From JBOEGW01 sp050633625 (GTDB lineage Bacteria > Pseudomonadota > Alphaproteobacteria > Rhodobacterales > Rhodobacteraceae): a DNA stretch of 64,000 nt. The position numbers and the translations under genes are program-made. Positions 15,617 through 24,123 of this stretch are shown one piece after another. The stretch lies in the NCBI GenBank assembly GCA_050633625.1, contig JBOEGW010000007.1, positions 124,001 through 188,000 of the forward strand, read 5' to 3'. The notes under the pieces were generated by a model that worked only from the letters and a program-made list of their open reading frames with translations, was not told the origin of the DNA and searched no databases. Within the stretch, counting starts at the first letter, position 1. Every line of letters begins with the position of its first letter.

Positions 15617-18592
15617 ATGCCCAAAAAGATGCTTATCGATGCCACACACGCGGAAGAAACCCGCGTCGTTGTGGTGGACGGAAACAAAGTTGAAGAGTTC
15701 GACTTTGAAAGTGAAAACAAACGCCAGCTCGCTGGCAATATCTACCTCGCAAAAGTCACCCGCGTAGAGCCTTCGCTCCAAGCGGCTTTCGTGGACTACG
15801 GTGGCAATCGCCACGGTTTCCTTGCGTTTTCAGAGATTCATCCCGACTACTACCAGATCCCGATTGCGGATCGTGAAGCGCTATTGGCCGAAGAGCAGGC
15901 CTATGCCGAAGCCATGGCCGCCGAGGATGAAAAGCCCAAGAAAAGCCGCCGCCGTTCGCGTTCGCGCGGCCGCTCCAAGGCCGAAGCTCTGCAATCTGAC
16001 GATGAGATCGTGACGCAAGACGCCCCAAAAGGCATGGATGTGATCGACCTCGATGAAGGCGGCGACTCGCTGGAAGAGGGCCATTCGCCTGTTGATTTCG
16101 TGGCCGATACGCCCGTCGAGGAGACTCCAGAGGCGGAGGCCAAGGCGCCTGCGCCTGATGATGACGCCGCGAAGGACACGCCTGACGACACACCAGAGGC
16201 TGCTGTTGAACCTGACGCCGAGGATCACTCTCACGATGATGAGGACGAAGATGCGCCTGTCGCGGCTTCGGAAAAAGACGCCGATATTGAAAGTGTGGCC
16301 GATGAGGACGTGCAAGAAGAAATCCGCACGCCGCGCAAACCACGGCCAAAACGCTACCGCATTCAAGAAGTAATCAAAGTGCGCCAAATTCTGTTGGTGC
16401 AGGTTGTTAAAGAAGAGCGCGGCAACAAAGGCGCGGCCCTGACCACCTATCTGTCGTTGGCTGGTCGGTACTGTGTTTTGATGCCCAACACGGCGCGCGG
16501 CGGTGGGATTTCGCGCAAAATCACCAACGCGCCCGACCGCAAAAAACTCAAAGAAATCGCCAATGAGATCGAAGTGCCAAAAGGCGCAGGTCTCATCGTG
16601 CGCACAGCCGGCGCCAAGCGGACCAAGACCGAAATCAAACGCGATTACGAATATCTGCAACGGCTCTGGGAACAAATCCGCGCCTATACCCTCAAATCCT
16701 CCGCGCCGACCAAGATCTATGAGGAAGGCGATCTCATCAAACGCTCCATTCGCGACCTGTATAATCGCGATATTGATGAGGTGCTTGTGGAAGGCGAACG
16801 CGGCTATCGCACGGCCAAAGACTTCATGAAAATGATCATGCCGTCCCACGCCAAGAACGTGAAAAACTACAACGACTCATTGCCGCTGTTTGCGCGCTTT
16901 CAAGTGGAAAGCTACCTCAGCTCGATGTTCAATCCGACGGTTCAACTGAAATCCGGCGGCTATATCGTTATCGACATGACAGAAGCGCTCGTGGCGGTGG
17001 ATGTGAACTCGGGCCGGGCCACCAAAGAAGGCTCGATTGAGGACACAGCCCTCAAAACCAACCTTGAAGCGGCCGAGGAAGTGGCGCGCCAAGTGCGCCT
17101 GCGTGACCTTGCTGGTTTGATCGTGATCGATTTCATCGACATGGAAGAGCGCCGCAACAATTCCGCCGTTGAAAAGCGGATGAAAGACAAACTCAAAACA
17201 GATCGCGCGCGAATTCAAGTGGGGCGGATTTCAGGGTTTGGCTTGATGGAAATGAGCCGTCAACGGCTACGCCCCGGCATGCTTGAAGCGACAACACAGC
17301 CCTGCGCCCATTGTCATGGTACCGGCCTGATCCGATCGGACGACAACCTTGCCCTGACCATCTTGCGCCAACTTGAAGAAGAGGGCACCCGGGGCCGCTC
17401 GAAAGAAGTTTTGCTCAAAGCGCCTGTCGCCATCATCAACTACCTGATGAACAATAAGCGCGAACATATCGCCCAAATCGAAGCGCGATACGGGCTTTCT
17501 GTGCGTCTTGAGGCCGATCCATTCCTGATTTCGCCTGACTTCTCGATTGAGAAATTCAAAACCGCCACCCGAAACCTGCCGGTGCATGTCGCAGCGGCGG
17601 TGTCTGTGGATGCGTCCTTGATGGAAGAGATCGACGGAGAAGCCGACGAGGCGGAAGCGGCAGAAGGTCAGAGCGCGCAAGACGGTGCGCAGGAGTCCAA
17701 TGCTCGCCAGGACACCGATGGGCAGGAGCCTGAGCTTGACGAGAATGGCGAGCCGAAAAAACGCCGCCGCCGTCGTCGCCGCCGGGGGGGACGTGGCCGC
17801 AACAAAAACCGCGATACCGAACACAGTGAAAACGGCGAAAACGGTGAAAACGGCTCCGAAAGCAACACTGACAACGCGAACTCGGATGAGGGCGCCAGTG
17901 AAACACCCGCTGACGCTGATCCGGTAGACGCGCCTCAGGTTGAGGCCACCACCGAACAGGCATCAGACACGCAAGCCGAGGCTGACACAGCCGAGAAGCC
18001 CAAACGCGCACCGCGCAAACGTGCCCCGCGCAAGAAAAAGGTGGATGAGACCGAGGCGGCACCTGATCCCGTGACCGAATCCGAGACTGCGGCCGAAAAC
18101 GCGCCAACGGGTGAGGCGTCAGAGGCGGAAACCGCCGAAGAAAAGCCAAAACCCAAACCACGCAAACGCGCGCCGCGTAAAAAGGCTTCTGAGGCCGCGG
18201 CTGAAAGTGGGTCTGACGACGCGACGACATCGGCCGATGCCGAGGCACCTTCCGAGGAGACCCCGAAGAAGAAGCCAGCGCCGCGCAAACGAACCACAAA
18301 GAAGAAAAGCGACGAAGCCGAGGCCGCAACTGCGCCTCAAGCGGAAACTGAGACTGGCGCTGAGGAAAAGCCCGCGAAAAAACCAGCCCGCAAGCGCAGC
18401 ACCAAAAAGGCGGAGCCAAAAACGCCAGCCCCCGCGACCGAGCCTGCGCCAACAGCAGAGGCCGCGCCTGAGCCACAGCCGGCACCACAGCCGGAGCCTG
18501 TACCAGCGGCAACGCCGGAGCCAGCCGCGGCCCCTGAAGCGCAAGACAGCGACAAGCCCAAGAAAAAGGGGTGGTGGTCGTTAGGGCGCTAG
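15617..18592 (+). CDS. rne: Ribonuclease E (RNase E/G family)
   Basis: The product is 991 residues, the endonuclease at the core of the RNA degradosome. The S1 domain opens at about 36 and is split by a roughly 160-residue acidic insertion with a basic patch (SRRRSRSRGRS). It resumes at YRIQEVIKVRQILLVQV and LAGRYCVLMPNT. Catalytic aspartates are Asp462 (AVDVNSG) and Asp505 (VIDFIDM). The zinc-link Cys563-x-x-Cys566 (CAHCHGTG) joins subunits. From about 670 the tail is disordered, acidic, and contains four basic blocks (KRAPRKRAPRKKK and variants), probably the RNA- and partner-binding scaffold. The start is ATG at 15617, 12 bp after a GTGCAGTGAG; a rho-independent terminator follows. Confidence 0.95.
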   Translation: MPKKMLIDATHAEETRVVVVDGNKVEEFDFESENKRQLAGNIYLAKVTRVEPSLQAAFVDYGGNRHGFLAFSEIHPDYYQIPIADREALLAEEQAYAEAMAAEDEKPKKSRRRSRSRGRSKAEALQSDDEIVTQDAPKGMDVIDLDEGGDSLEEGHSPVDFVADTPVEETPEAEAKAPAPDDDAAKDTPDDTPEAAVEPDAEDHSHDDEDEDAPVAASEKDADIESVADEDVQEEIRTPRKPRPKRYRIQEVIKVRQILLVQVVKEERGNKGAALTTYLSLAGRYCVLMPNTARGGGISRKITNAPDRKKLKEIANEIEVPKGAGLIVRTAGAKRTKTEIKRDYEYLQRLWEQIRAYTLKSSAPTKIYEEGDLIKRSIRDLYNRDIDEVLVEGERGYRTAKDFMKMIMPSHAKNVKNYNDSLPLFARFQVESYLSSMFNPTVQLKSGGYIVIDMTEALVAVDVNSGRATKEGSIEDTALKTNLEAAEEVARQVRLRDLAGLIVIDFIDMEERRNNSAVEKRMKDKLKTDRARIQVGRISGFGLMEMSRQRLRPGMLEATTQPCAHCHGTGLIRSDDNLALTILRQLEEEGTRGRSKEVLLKAPVAIINYLMNNKREHIAQIEARYGLSVRLEADPFLISPDFSIEKFKTATRNLPVHVAAAVSVDASLMEEIDGEADEAEAAEGQSAQDGAQESNARQDTDGQEPELDENGEPKKRRRRRRRRGGRGRNKNRDTEHSENGENGENGSESNTDNANSDEGASETPADADPVDAPQVEATTEQASDTQAEADTAEKPKRAPRKRAPRKKKVDETEAAPDPVTESETAAENAPTGEASEAETAEEKPKPKPRKRAPRKKASEAAAESGSDDATTSADAEAPSEETPKKKPAPRKRTTKKKSDEAEAATAPQAETETGAEEKPAKKPARKRSTKKAEPKTPAPATEPAPTAEAAPEPQPAPQPEPVPAATPEPAAAPEAQDSDKPKKKGWWSLGR

Positions 18593-18615
18593 GGCCAGAC
18601 GGTATTTGGAAAAGA

Positions 18616-18646
18616 AGAAGGCCGGGGATCACTCCGGCCTTTTTTA
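18616..18646 (+). terminator. Rho-independent terminator of rne
   Basis: The stem AAGGCCGG/CCGGCCTT with an 8-nt loop is followed by a run of six T. It lies 24 bp after the rne stop and reaches the tusA stop codon on the other strand, so it probably ends both transcripts. Confidence 0.9.
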
Positions 18647-18874
18647 TTGGGGCTTGCGCACCAGGAAATGCAAGGCGCGACCTTCGGTTGCGGACTCCAA
18701 CAGCTCATAGCCCGACTCGGCACAAAAATGCGGCACGTCGATTTGCGCCATTTCGTCACTGGCCATCAAACGCACGACCTGACCGGGCTTGGCCGCCAGC
18801 AAGGCTTTGCGCAGGCGCAATACGGGCAGGGGACATAGCAATCCAATCGCATCAATATCGAGGTCAAACTTCAT
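18644..18874 (-). CDS. TusA-family sulfurtransferase
   Basis: The product is 76 residues, the normal size of TusA/SirA/YedF proteins. The signature CPLPVLRLRKAL has the active cysteine at Cys14, and the C-terminal half keeps the small alpha/beta fold with FLVRKP. The family relays persulfide sulfur, in E. coli from IscS towards tRNA 2-thiolation through the TusBCDE relay and MnmA. MnmA is present here at 54989-56134, but other TusA homologues serve sulfur oxidation or cofactor routes, so a precise role is not assigned. It is divergent from ccdA. Confidence 0.9.
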   Translation of the reverse strand: MKFDLDIDAIGLLCPLPVLRLRKALLAAKPGQVVRLMASDEMAQIDVPHFCAESGYELLESATEGRALHFLVRKPQ

Positions 18875-18959
18875 GCGTATCGCCTAGCCCCGCGCGCCTG
18901 TAATGTCCACTCTCAGACCTGTGACCAGATGACAGGTGACGCGCGCGCACACAGAGGGT

Positions 18960-19724
18960 ATGGCTGTCTTTATGTTTGAAGTGAGCCTCATCGACGCGAG
19001 TTTATTGCCCGCCCTCATGATCGCGTTTGTCGCTGGGATTGTCTCATTTCTCAGCCCCTGCGTGCTGCCGATTGTGCCGCCTTATCTTGCCTATATGAGC
19101 GGCGTGACGATGGGGCAATTGGGGGATAGGAAAAGTGCGAACGGCAAGGTGGTTCTGGCTGCCATATTCTTCGTCTTGGGCCTGTCCACTGTGTTTCTTT
19201 TCCTGGGCTTTACGGTGTCCGCTTTTGGCGCGGTGTTTCTTCAAAACCAAAGTCTGTTCAGCACCTTAGCGGGCGTTCTTGTGATGGTTTTCGGGGCGCA
19301 TTTTCTTGGTGTGATCCGCATTCCATTCCTTGATCGTGAAGCGCGCATTGACGCGGGCGATAAAGGCGGAAATGCCTTTGGCGCTTATCTGTTGGGATTG
19401 GCTTTTGCCTTTGGCTGGACGCCCTGTATTGGCCCGCAACTTGGCATGATCCTCTCGATTGCAGCCTCGGAAGGCTCCGTCATGCGCGGCACGACACTGC
19501 TCGCTGTCTACGCGATGGGACTTGGGATTCCTTTCTTGCTCGTGGCGGCATTTTTCCCACGGCTCCAAGGGCTTATGGCCTTCATGAAACGTCATATGGA
19601 GCGTATCGAGCGGATCATGGGCCTGTTGCTTTGGACGATCGGCCTTTTGATGCTCACAGGCGGGTTTTCAGCTATGTCTTACTGGTTGCTCGAAACCTTC
19701 CCATTCCTGGCAAATCTCGGATAA
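18960..19724 (+). CDS. ccdA: Cytochrome c biogenesis protein CcdA
   Basis: The product is 254 residues with about six hydrophobic helices. The two helix-borne cysteines of the CcdA/DsbD-beta family are visible in FLSPCVLPIVPPYLAYMSG and GWTPCIGPQLG. The protein passes electrons from cytosolic thioredoxin across the inner membrane to keep periplasmic thiols reduced for cytochrome c maturation. ATG codons at 18960 and 18972 are both possible; the first sits close behind AGAGGG. The dihaem cytochrome c at 34326-35204 is one potential client. The next gene on the strand begins 66 bp downstream. Confidence 0.93.
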   Translation: MAVFMFEVSLIDASLLPALMIAFVAGIVSFLSPCVLPIVPPYLAYMSGVTMGQLGDRKSANGKVVLAAIFFVLGLSTVFLFLGFTVSAFGAVFLQNQSLFSTLAGVLVMVFGAHFLGVIRIPFLDREARIDAGDKGGNAFGAYLLGLAFAFGWTPCIGPQLGMILSIAASEGSVMRGTTLLAVYAMGLGIPFLLVAAFFPRLQGLMAFMKRHMERIERIMGLLLWTIGLLMLTGGFSAMSYWLLETFPFLANLG

Positions 19725-19790
19725 ACAAGGGCTTAATTCTGCCAAGCTTCCCGTCTATCATAGGGCGAAAGCAATCAAGTGTCCGGGTGT

Positions 19791-21032
19791 ATGAGCGAGT
19801 TGAACCAACAAGAGGTCACACGGCGGCGGGTGTTTTACATCCCCGGTTACGACCCCATTCATCCGCGCCGATACCGTGAGCTTTACCGATCCGAAGGCCA
19901 AACACAGGCGCAGATTTCCGGCTATGACCTGACTTTGATTGGTCGCCAAGGCGGCGATACCTACGGTTGGCAAGTCGATGGAAACATTGATGAAAATGAG
20001 GTTGAGGCCGAGTTTGATGTGCTCGTTTGGTCAGATATCGTACGCAAAACAATGGCGCTCAACATTGCGCAAACCTATGGGGTGATGCTGCGCACGGCTT
20101 GGATTTACATCACCACAGGCGCGCTCTGGCGGCTGATGAAACTGCGCAAAGGTCCGATCATTGCTGCGCTTTACCCGGTGGGAGCGTTGATCTTGCAGGC
20201 GGTGATTGCTGTGCTGTTGGGCTTGCTTGTGTGGGGGCTGATTGCGGCTTTGCTGCCCAGCCCGACCGGCGTTTTGGGGTGGCTGGGTGGCGGGCTTGTG
20301 ACGGGGGGCGTGGCGGTTCAAGTGCTGCGCTGGTTTCGCAAAAAAGACGCCAAAACCTTCGTGTATTACCTCATGCAAGACTACGGATATTCGGCCCGCT
20401 ATCGCGGCGCAAACCCGCCGGATCTCGAAGCGCGCATGGCAGAGTTCGCAGATCAAATTGGCGCGGCGCTTCTCTCGGATGTGGATGAAGTCCTTGTGGT
20501 TGGCCATTCCTCGGGCGCACATCTTGGGGTGTCGATTTTGGCAGATTTGATCCGGGCGGGGCGGGTGCCTGATGCGGGGCCAAAACTGGGGTTTCTGACC
20601 CTTGGTCAAGTCGTGCCGATGGTGTCATTTTTGCCGGATGCGCATCGTTTGCGCCGCGATTTACACGACTTGAGCCTATCAAACGCCCTGTGCTGGGTGG
20701 ATGTGACCGCACCCGGCGACGGCTGCGCCTTTGCGCTGTGTGATCCGGTTTGTGTGAGCGGCGTTGCCCCTGAACCCGCCCAAAAACGCTGGCCGCTTGT
20801 GCTGTCTGCCGCCTTCACGCAAACCCTGTCTCCGGCGCGCTGGAAAGAGCTGCGCTGGCGCTTTTTCCGGCTTCATTTCCAGTATCTCTGCGCCTTTGAT
20901 CAGCCGGGTGACTATGACTATTTCAAGATCACGGCGGGACCGCTGAGCCTTACTACTCGCTATCAGCAACGCGCCCCCTCAAAGAGCCGCATCGAAAGAC
21001 CTGTCAATAAATTCAACGAGATGGCGCCATGA
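19791..21032 (+). CDS. Membrane protein with alpha/beta-hydrolase-like motif, coupled to a P450
   Basis: From the ATG at 19791 the product is 413 residues. It opens with RRVFYIPGYDPIHPRRYREL, which resembles the first strand and oxyanion loop of an alpha/beta hydrolase. Two hydrophobic helices follow at about 125-175 (LILQAVIAVLLGLLVWGLIAAL and GWLGGGLVTGGVAVQVL). A nucleophile-elbow-like motif VVGHSSGAHLG (GxSxG variant, Ser in the middle) is at about 235-245. A late Asp/His pair is not obvious, so catalysis is unproven. The gene ends in a 4-bp overlap with the P450 start, so the two are translationally coupled and probably act in one pathway, perhaps on a lipid-like ester. Confidence 0.75.
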   Translation: MSELNQQEVTRRRVFYIPGYDPIHPRRYRELYRSEGQTQAQISGYDLTLIGRQGGDTYGWQVDGNIDENEVEAEFDVLVWSDIVRKTMALNIAQTYGVMLRTAWIYITTGALWRLMKLRKGPIIAALYPVGALILQAVIAVLLGLLVWGLIAALLPSPTGVLGWLGGGLVTGGVAVQVLRWFRKKDAKTFVYYLMQDYGYSARYRGANPPDLEARMAEFADQIGAALLSDVDEVLVVGHSSGAHLGVSILADLIRAGRVPDAGPKLGFLTLGQVVPMVSFLPDAHRLRRDLHDLSLSNALCWVDVTAPGDGCAFALCDPVCVSGVAPEPAQKRWPLVLSAAFTQTLSPARWKELRWRFFRLHFQYLCAFDQPGDYDYFKITAGPLSLTTRYQQRAPSKSRIERPVNKFNEMAP

Positions 21033-22423
21033 CTCTGCCTCCAAAGCCGCCCTCCCGGCAAGGGCGCGTGTCGCTGTGGCGCTATATGAAACTGTTTCGT
21101 CAGGACATTTTGTCTGCCCAGCCCGCCCGCTTGTATCGCGCGTGGATGGCCGAGTTCAAAACGCCGCTGTTTCGCAGCTATATGTGCAATGATCCGGCGC
21201 TGGTCGATCTCGTTCTAAAAGAGCGCCCCGACGATTTTCCAAAATCAAACAGGATTCGCGAAGGGCTTGCGCCTTTGCTGGGGAACTCGGTGTTTGTCAC
21301 CAATGGAGAAACCTGGAAACGTCAGCGCCGGATTATTGATCCAGCTTTTGAGGGAGGGCGGCTGCGCGATACATTTCCGGCGATGTGGGCGGCAGGGCAG
21401 GCAGCGACCACGCGCATGGCGGCTTTGGCGCAGGGCGCACCGCTTGAGATTGAAGCCGAAACCTCCCATGTGGCAGCGGATGTGATTTTTCGCACGTTGT
21501 TTTCGATCCCAATTGAACATGAAGTCGCGGGGCAGGTGTTCACCAAATTCAAGGAACATCAACGCGCACAACCTGTGCTGAACCTTGGCGCATTGCTGCC
21601 GCTTCCGGCTTGGGTGCCTCGGTTTCATAGCCGCCAAACCAAGCGCACAGCCAAATCTATCCGCGCGTTGATCACCCAACTCACCCAAGCGCGGATGCAA
21701 GAGATCACCGAAGGGATAGCGCCCGACGATCTCGCCACCAAAATCATGACAACCAAAGACCCGGTGACGGGCGATGTGTTTGAGACTGAGGAAATGGTCG
21801 ATCAAGTGGCGATTTTCTTTCTGGCGGGGCATGAAACATCGGCCTCCGCGCTGGCGTGGGCCTTGTATCTGTTGGCCATGCACCCGGATTGGCAGGACAA
21901 ACTCGCCGCAGAAGCGCAGCGCGAAATTGATCCGCAAAACCCGACGTTCTCCATCGTCAAAAAGCTGAGTATTGCGCGCGATGTGTTTCGTGAAACCCTG
22001 CGCCTCTATCCGCCTGTGCCGATGATGGTGCGCGAGACGGCTTGTCCTGAACAGTTCCGCGACCGCGAGGTTCCAAAGGGCGCGCAAATCGTGCTCTCGC
22101 CTTGGCATTTGCACCGCCACGAGCGTTTGTGGGACAACCCGGATGGATTTGATCCGGCACGTTTTTCGACGGAGAACGCCAAGGCCTGTATGCGCAACGC
22201 CTATATGCCATTTTCCGCCGGGCAACGCGTCTGTACGGGCGCCGGGTTTGCGATGGTCGAAGGGCCGCTTTTGCTGGCGCTGCTTGTGCGCGACTTTCAC
22301 TTTGAGCTGGTGGCTGACAAACCGGCGATGCCAGTGGCGCATCTGACGGTCCGCGGCAAGGATGGCATCTGGCTACGGGTCACCAAACGCGAAAACGCCG
22401 GAGGTCTCCCCCCGGCGTCCTAG
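21029..22423 (+). CDS. Cytochrome P450
   Basis: The product is 464 residues. The signatures are the I-helix oxygen-activation motif AGHETSASAL (Thr donor equivalent), the ExxR pair in ETLRLYPPVPMMVRE, and the haem loop FSAGQRVCTGAGFA with the thiolate ligand at Cys402. No membrane anchor is seen, as expected for bacterial soluble P450s. The I-helix AGHETSA and the C-terminal PFSAGxRxCxGxxFAxxE pattern are closest to CYP4/CYP102-like fatty-acid hydroxylases, but that is only a resemblance. The start overlaps the preceding hydrolase-like gene (ATGA). No ferredoxin or reductase gene is adjacent, so electrons must come from elsewhere. Confidence 0.93.
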   Translation: MTLPPKPPSRQGRVSLWRYMKLFRQDILSAQPARLYRAWMAEFKTPLFRSYMCNDPALVDLVLKERPDDFPKSNRIREGLAPLLGNSVFVTNGETWKRQRRIIDPAFEGGRLRDTFPAMWAAGQAATTRMAALAQGAPLEIEAETSHVAADVIFRTLFSIPIEHEVAGQVFTKFKEHQRAQPVLNLGALLPLPAWVPRFHSRQTKRTAKSIRALITQLTQARMQEITEGIAPDDLATKIMTTKDPVTGDVFETEEMVDQVAIFFLAGHETSASALAWALYLLAMHPDWQDKLAAEAQREIDPQNPTFSIVKKLSIARDVFRETLRLYPPVPMMVRETACPEQFRDREVPKGAQIVLSPWHLHRHERLWDNPDGFDPARFSTENAKACMRNAYMPFSAGQRVCTGAGFAMVEGPLLLALLVRDFHFELVADKPAMPVAHLTVRGKDGIWLRVTKRENAGGLPPAS

Positions 22424-22440
22424 CGGCATAAGCGGCACTT

Positions 22441-23445
22441 TTAGCCGTCGTAATCAACTTCTTGCGTGATTTTCAGAGCGGTTGGGCGCAGGGCCGCCAA
22501 ATCCATCAAATTCACATCATCCGCCGTGAACGTGCCCCAGCTTTGCACAAGCTCGGACGCCTCTACATCGGTCTTTACGGGGTATTCATTCACAGTTTCA
22601 GCGTAGATTTTCTGCGCGGTGTCCCCGGCAAGAAATTCCATGAATTGCAGGGCTTCATCTTTGTTTGGCGCCGCTTTGGTGAGCGCCATTCCGGAGACGT
22701 TCACGTGGGTGCCGTGGCCTTCAAAGACCGGAAATTCGATCCGCACAGCATTCGCCCATTCGGTTTGCTCCGGGTCCGCCAGCATTGCGCCCATATAGTA
22801 GGTGTTGCCGATGGAAATATCGCATTCGCCCGCCCAGATGGATTTCACTTGAGCGCGGTCATTGCCTTGTGGCTTTTGCGCGAGGTTCGCTTTGAGGCCG
22901 GTGAGCCATTCTTTTGCGCCTTCTTCCCCATGGTGTTTAATGGCGGCAGATGTCAGGGCGACCATATAGGCGTGCGCGCCGGAACGGGTGCAAATGCGGC
23001 CTTTCCACTTTTCGTCGGCAAGGTCTTCATAGGTTGTGATTTCGCCGTCCGCGACACGCTCCTTAGACGCGTAAACGATGCGCGCGCGTTGTGTCAGAGC
23101 GAACCACTCATTGCCCGGATCACGCAGATTGGCAGGGATATTCGCCGCCAGAACATCGCTCTCAACAGGTTGGGTGACCTCTGCCGCGACAAGCTCAGCA
23201 AGGCGCGAAATATCGGTTGTCAGGATCACATCCGCCGGGGAGCGATCACCCTCGGCTTGCAAGCGCTCGACCATGCCTTTGTTGAGGAATGCCACGTTCA
23301 CATTGATGCCGGTTTCTTCGGTGAAGGCATCTACAAGCGGCTGGATCAGCTCGACTTGGCGGTAAGAATAGACGTTCACATCGGCCAGTGCGGGCAGGGC
23401 GGTGCTTGCAGCAAGGACGCTGGTCAGAAGTGCGGTGCGGATCAT
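22441..23445 (-). CDS. Iron(III) ABC transporter substrate-binding protein (FbpA/FutA type)
   Basis: From the ATG at 23445, preceded by TTTTGGAGATCATCC, the product is 334 residues. It has a signal peptide (TALLTSVLAASTALPALA) and a periplasmic-binding fold. The opening VNVYSYRQVELIQPLVDAF and the motifs GNTYYMGAML and VNEYPVK are characteristic of bacterial ferric-ion binding proteins, with tyrosines as likely iron ligands. It would capture Fe(III) in the periplasm. No permease or ATPase gene is adjacent: its downstream neighbour is the convergent P450. A promoter with an iron-type operator lies upstream, which supports induction under iron limitation. Confidence 0.9.
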   Translation of the reverse strand: MIRTALLTSVLAASTALPALADVNVYSYRQVELIQPLVDAFTEETGINVNVAFLNKGMVERLQAEGDRSPADVILTTDISRLAELVAAEVTQPVESDVLAANIPANLRDPGNEWFALTQRARIVYASKERVADGEITTYEDLADEKWKGRICTRSGAHAYMVALTSAAIKHHGEEGAKEWLTGLKANLAQKPQGNDRAQVKSIWAGECDISIGNTYYMGAMLADPEQTEWANAVRIEFPVFEGHGTHVNVSGMALTKAAPNKDEALQFMEFLAGDTAQKIYAETVNEYPVKTDVEASELVQSWGTFTADDVNLMDLAALRPTALKITQEVDYDG

Positions 23446-23482
23446 GGATGATCTCCAAAATTGAATTGCGTTTGTGGCGGGC

Positions 23483-23511
23483 GTTAAACCCGACTCTTTT
23501 ACTAAGGTCAA
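23483..23511 (-). promoter_or_regulatory. Predicted sigma-70 promoter of the iron-binding protein gene
   Basis: On the minus strand a -35 box TTGACC (23511-23506) is separated by 17 bp from a -10-like TTTAAC (23488-23483), about 40 bp upstream of the ATG. The iron-type palindrome lies immediately upstream of the -35 box. Confidence 0.6.
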
Positions 23512-23513
23512 TA

Positions 23514-23532
23514 CCTGAATTTTTTAGTCAGG
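23514..23532. promoter_or_regulatory. Iron-responsive operator-like palindrome
   Basis: CCTGA-N9-TCAGG is a perfect inverted repeat of 5-bp arms around an AT-rich centre. It contains the TGA-N9-TCA pattern of the RirA iron-responsive operator and resembles the iron-linked boxes reported upstream of iron genes in Rhodobacterales. It abuts the -35 box of an iron-binding protein gene, a position suited to repression when iron is plentiful. The bound protein is an inference. Confidence 0.65.
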
Positions 23533-23583
23533 TTCTCTAAGCGCCCCACCGCAAGGCCGATCCCAATGCCTTTCATATGCGCC

Positions 23584-24123
23584 TCAGCAGCTGCGCCACT
23601 CTCCAAGATCACAGGCCATTTTACGCAATGCCGTGATCGAAGGGTTGCCAGCTTGCGGCACTTCGCCATCGCCAATCATGAGCGAAAGATTGAAGCAACC
23701 CGTGCCGCTTTTGTTTTGACATCCGCGTTTGGAATAGGATGCCGCGCCTGCTTAGTTTTGGCGCAGCGCAGTGCCCGTATACATCATATAGCCCGCGTTG
23801 GTGCAGGCCCGACCATAGCCATCCCTACACGCATCAACCACGAGGGTTGCGGCCTGTGACAGCGAGGTTTTGCCGCTCTCATCGAACCCCGCAATCACGA
23901 GCATCCCTTTGTCAGCGCATGAAATTGTGAACCCCTGTTCGCAGCCTTATGCGGCGAAGTTCAAAAGAAGCGCCGTCTCGCCTGCGGCCTGCGCCAGTTG
24001 CGCGCCGCGCAGGCAGTCCTTCTCACTGCCACCTGTGCAGCCAGCGATATAGTCCTTTGCATCCTCAGCCAATGCCGGGACAGCGAACACTGTCATGACG
24101 GCAGCCGCTCGGAGTGTTTTCAT
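23584..24123 (-). pseudogene. Broken secreted Sel1/Cys-repeat-like gene downstream of mazG
   Basis: The reading frame starts with an ATG that overlaps the mazG stop (ATGA) and encodes a signal peptide (RAAAVMTVFAVPALAEDAK), then GCTGGSEKDC. A TAA at 23949-23947 stops it after 58 codons. The same frame continues without shift for 64 codons (GCEQGFTISCADKGM, DACRDGYGRACTNAGYMMYTG), stops at a second TAA (23754-23752), and continues again for 55 codons (RGCQNKSGTGCFNLSLMIG, MACDLGEWRSC) to TGA at 23584. The three pieces share a repeated C-x6-to-8-C pattern with a small helix, like Sel1/HcpA-type repeats. Removing the stops would give about 177 residues, so this is a decaying gene rather than three genes. 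Confidence 0.78.

Noticed and set aside
15461..15693. Upstream ORF starting behind GGAGAAGAA in the rne leader, overlapping the rne start
   Set aside because: The ribosome site is tempting, but the peptide overlaps rne in another frame and has no motif; kept only as a leader-structure note.
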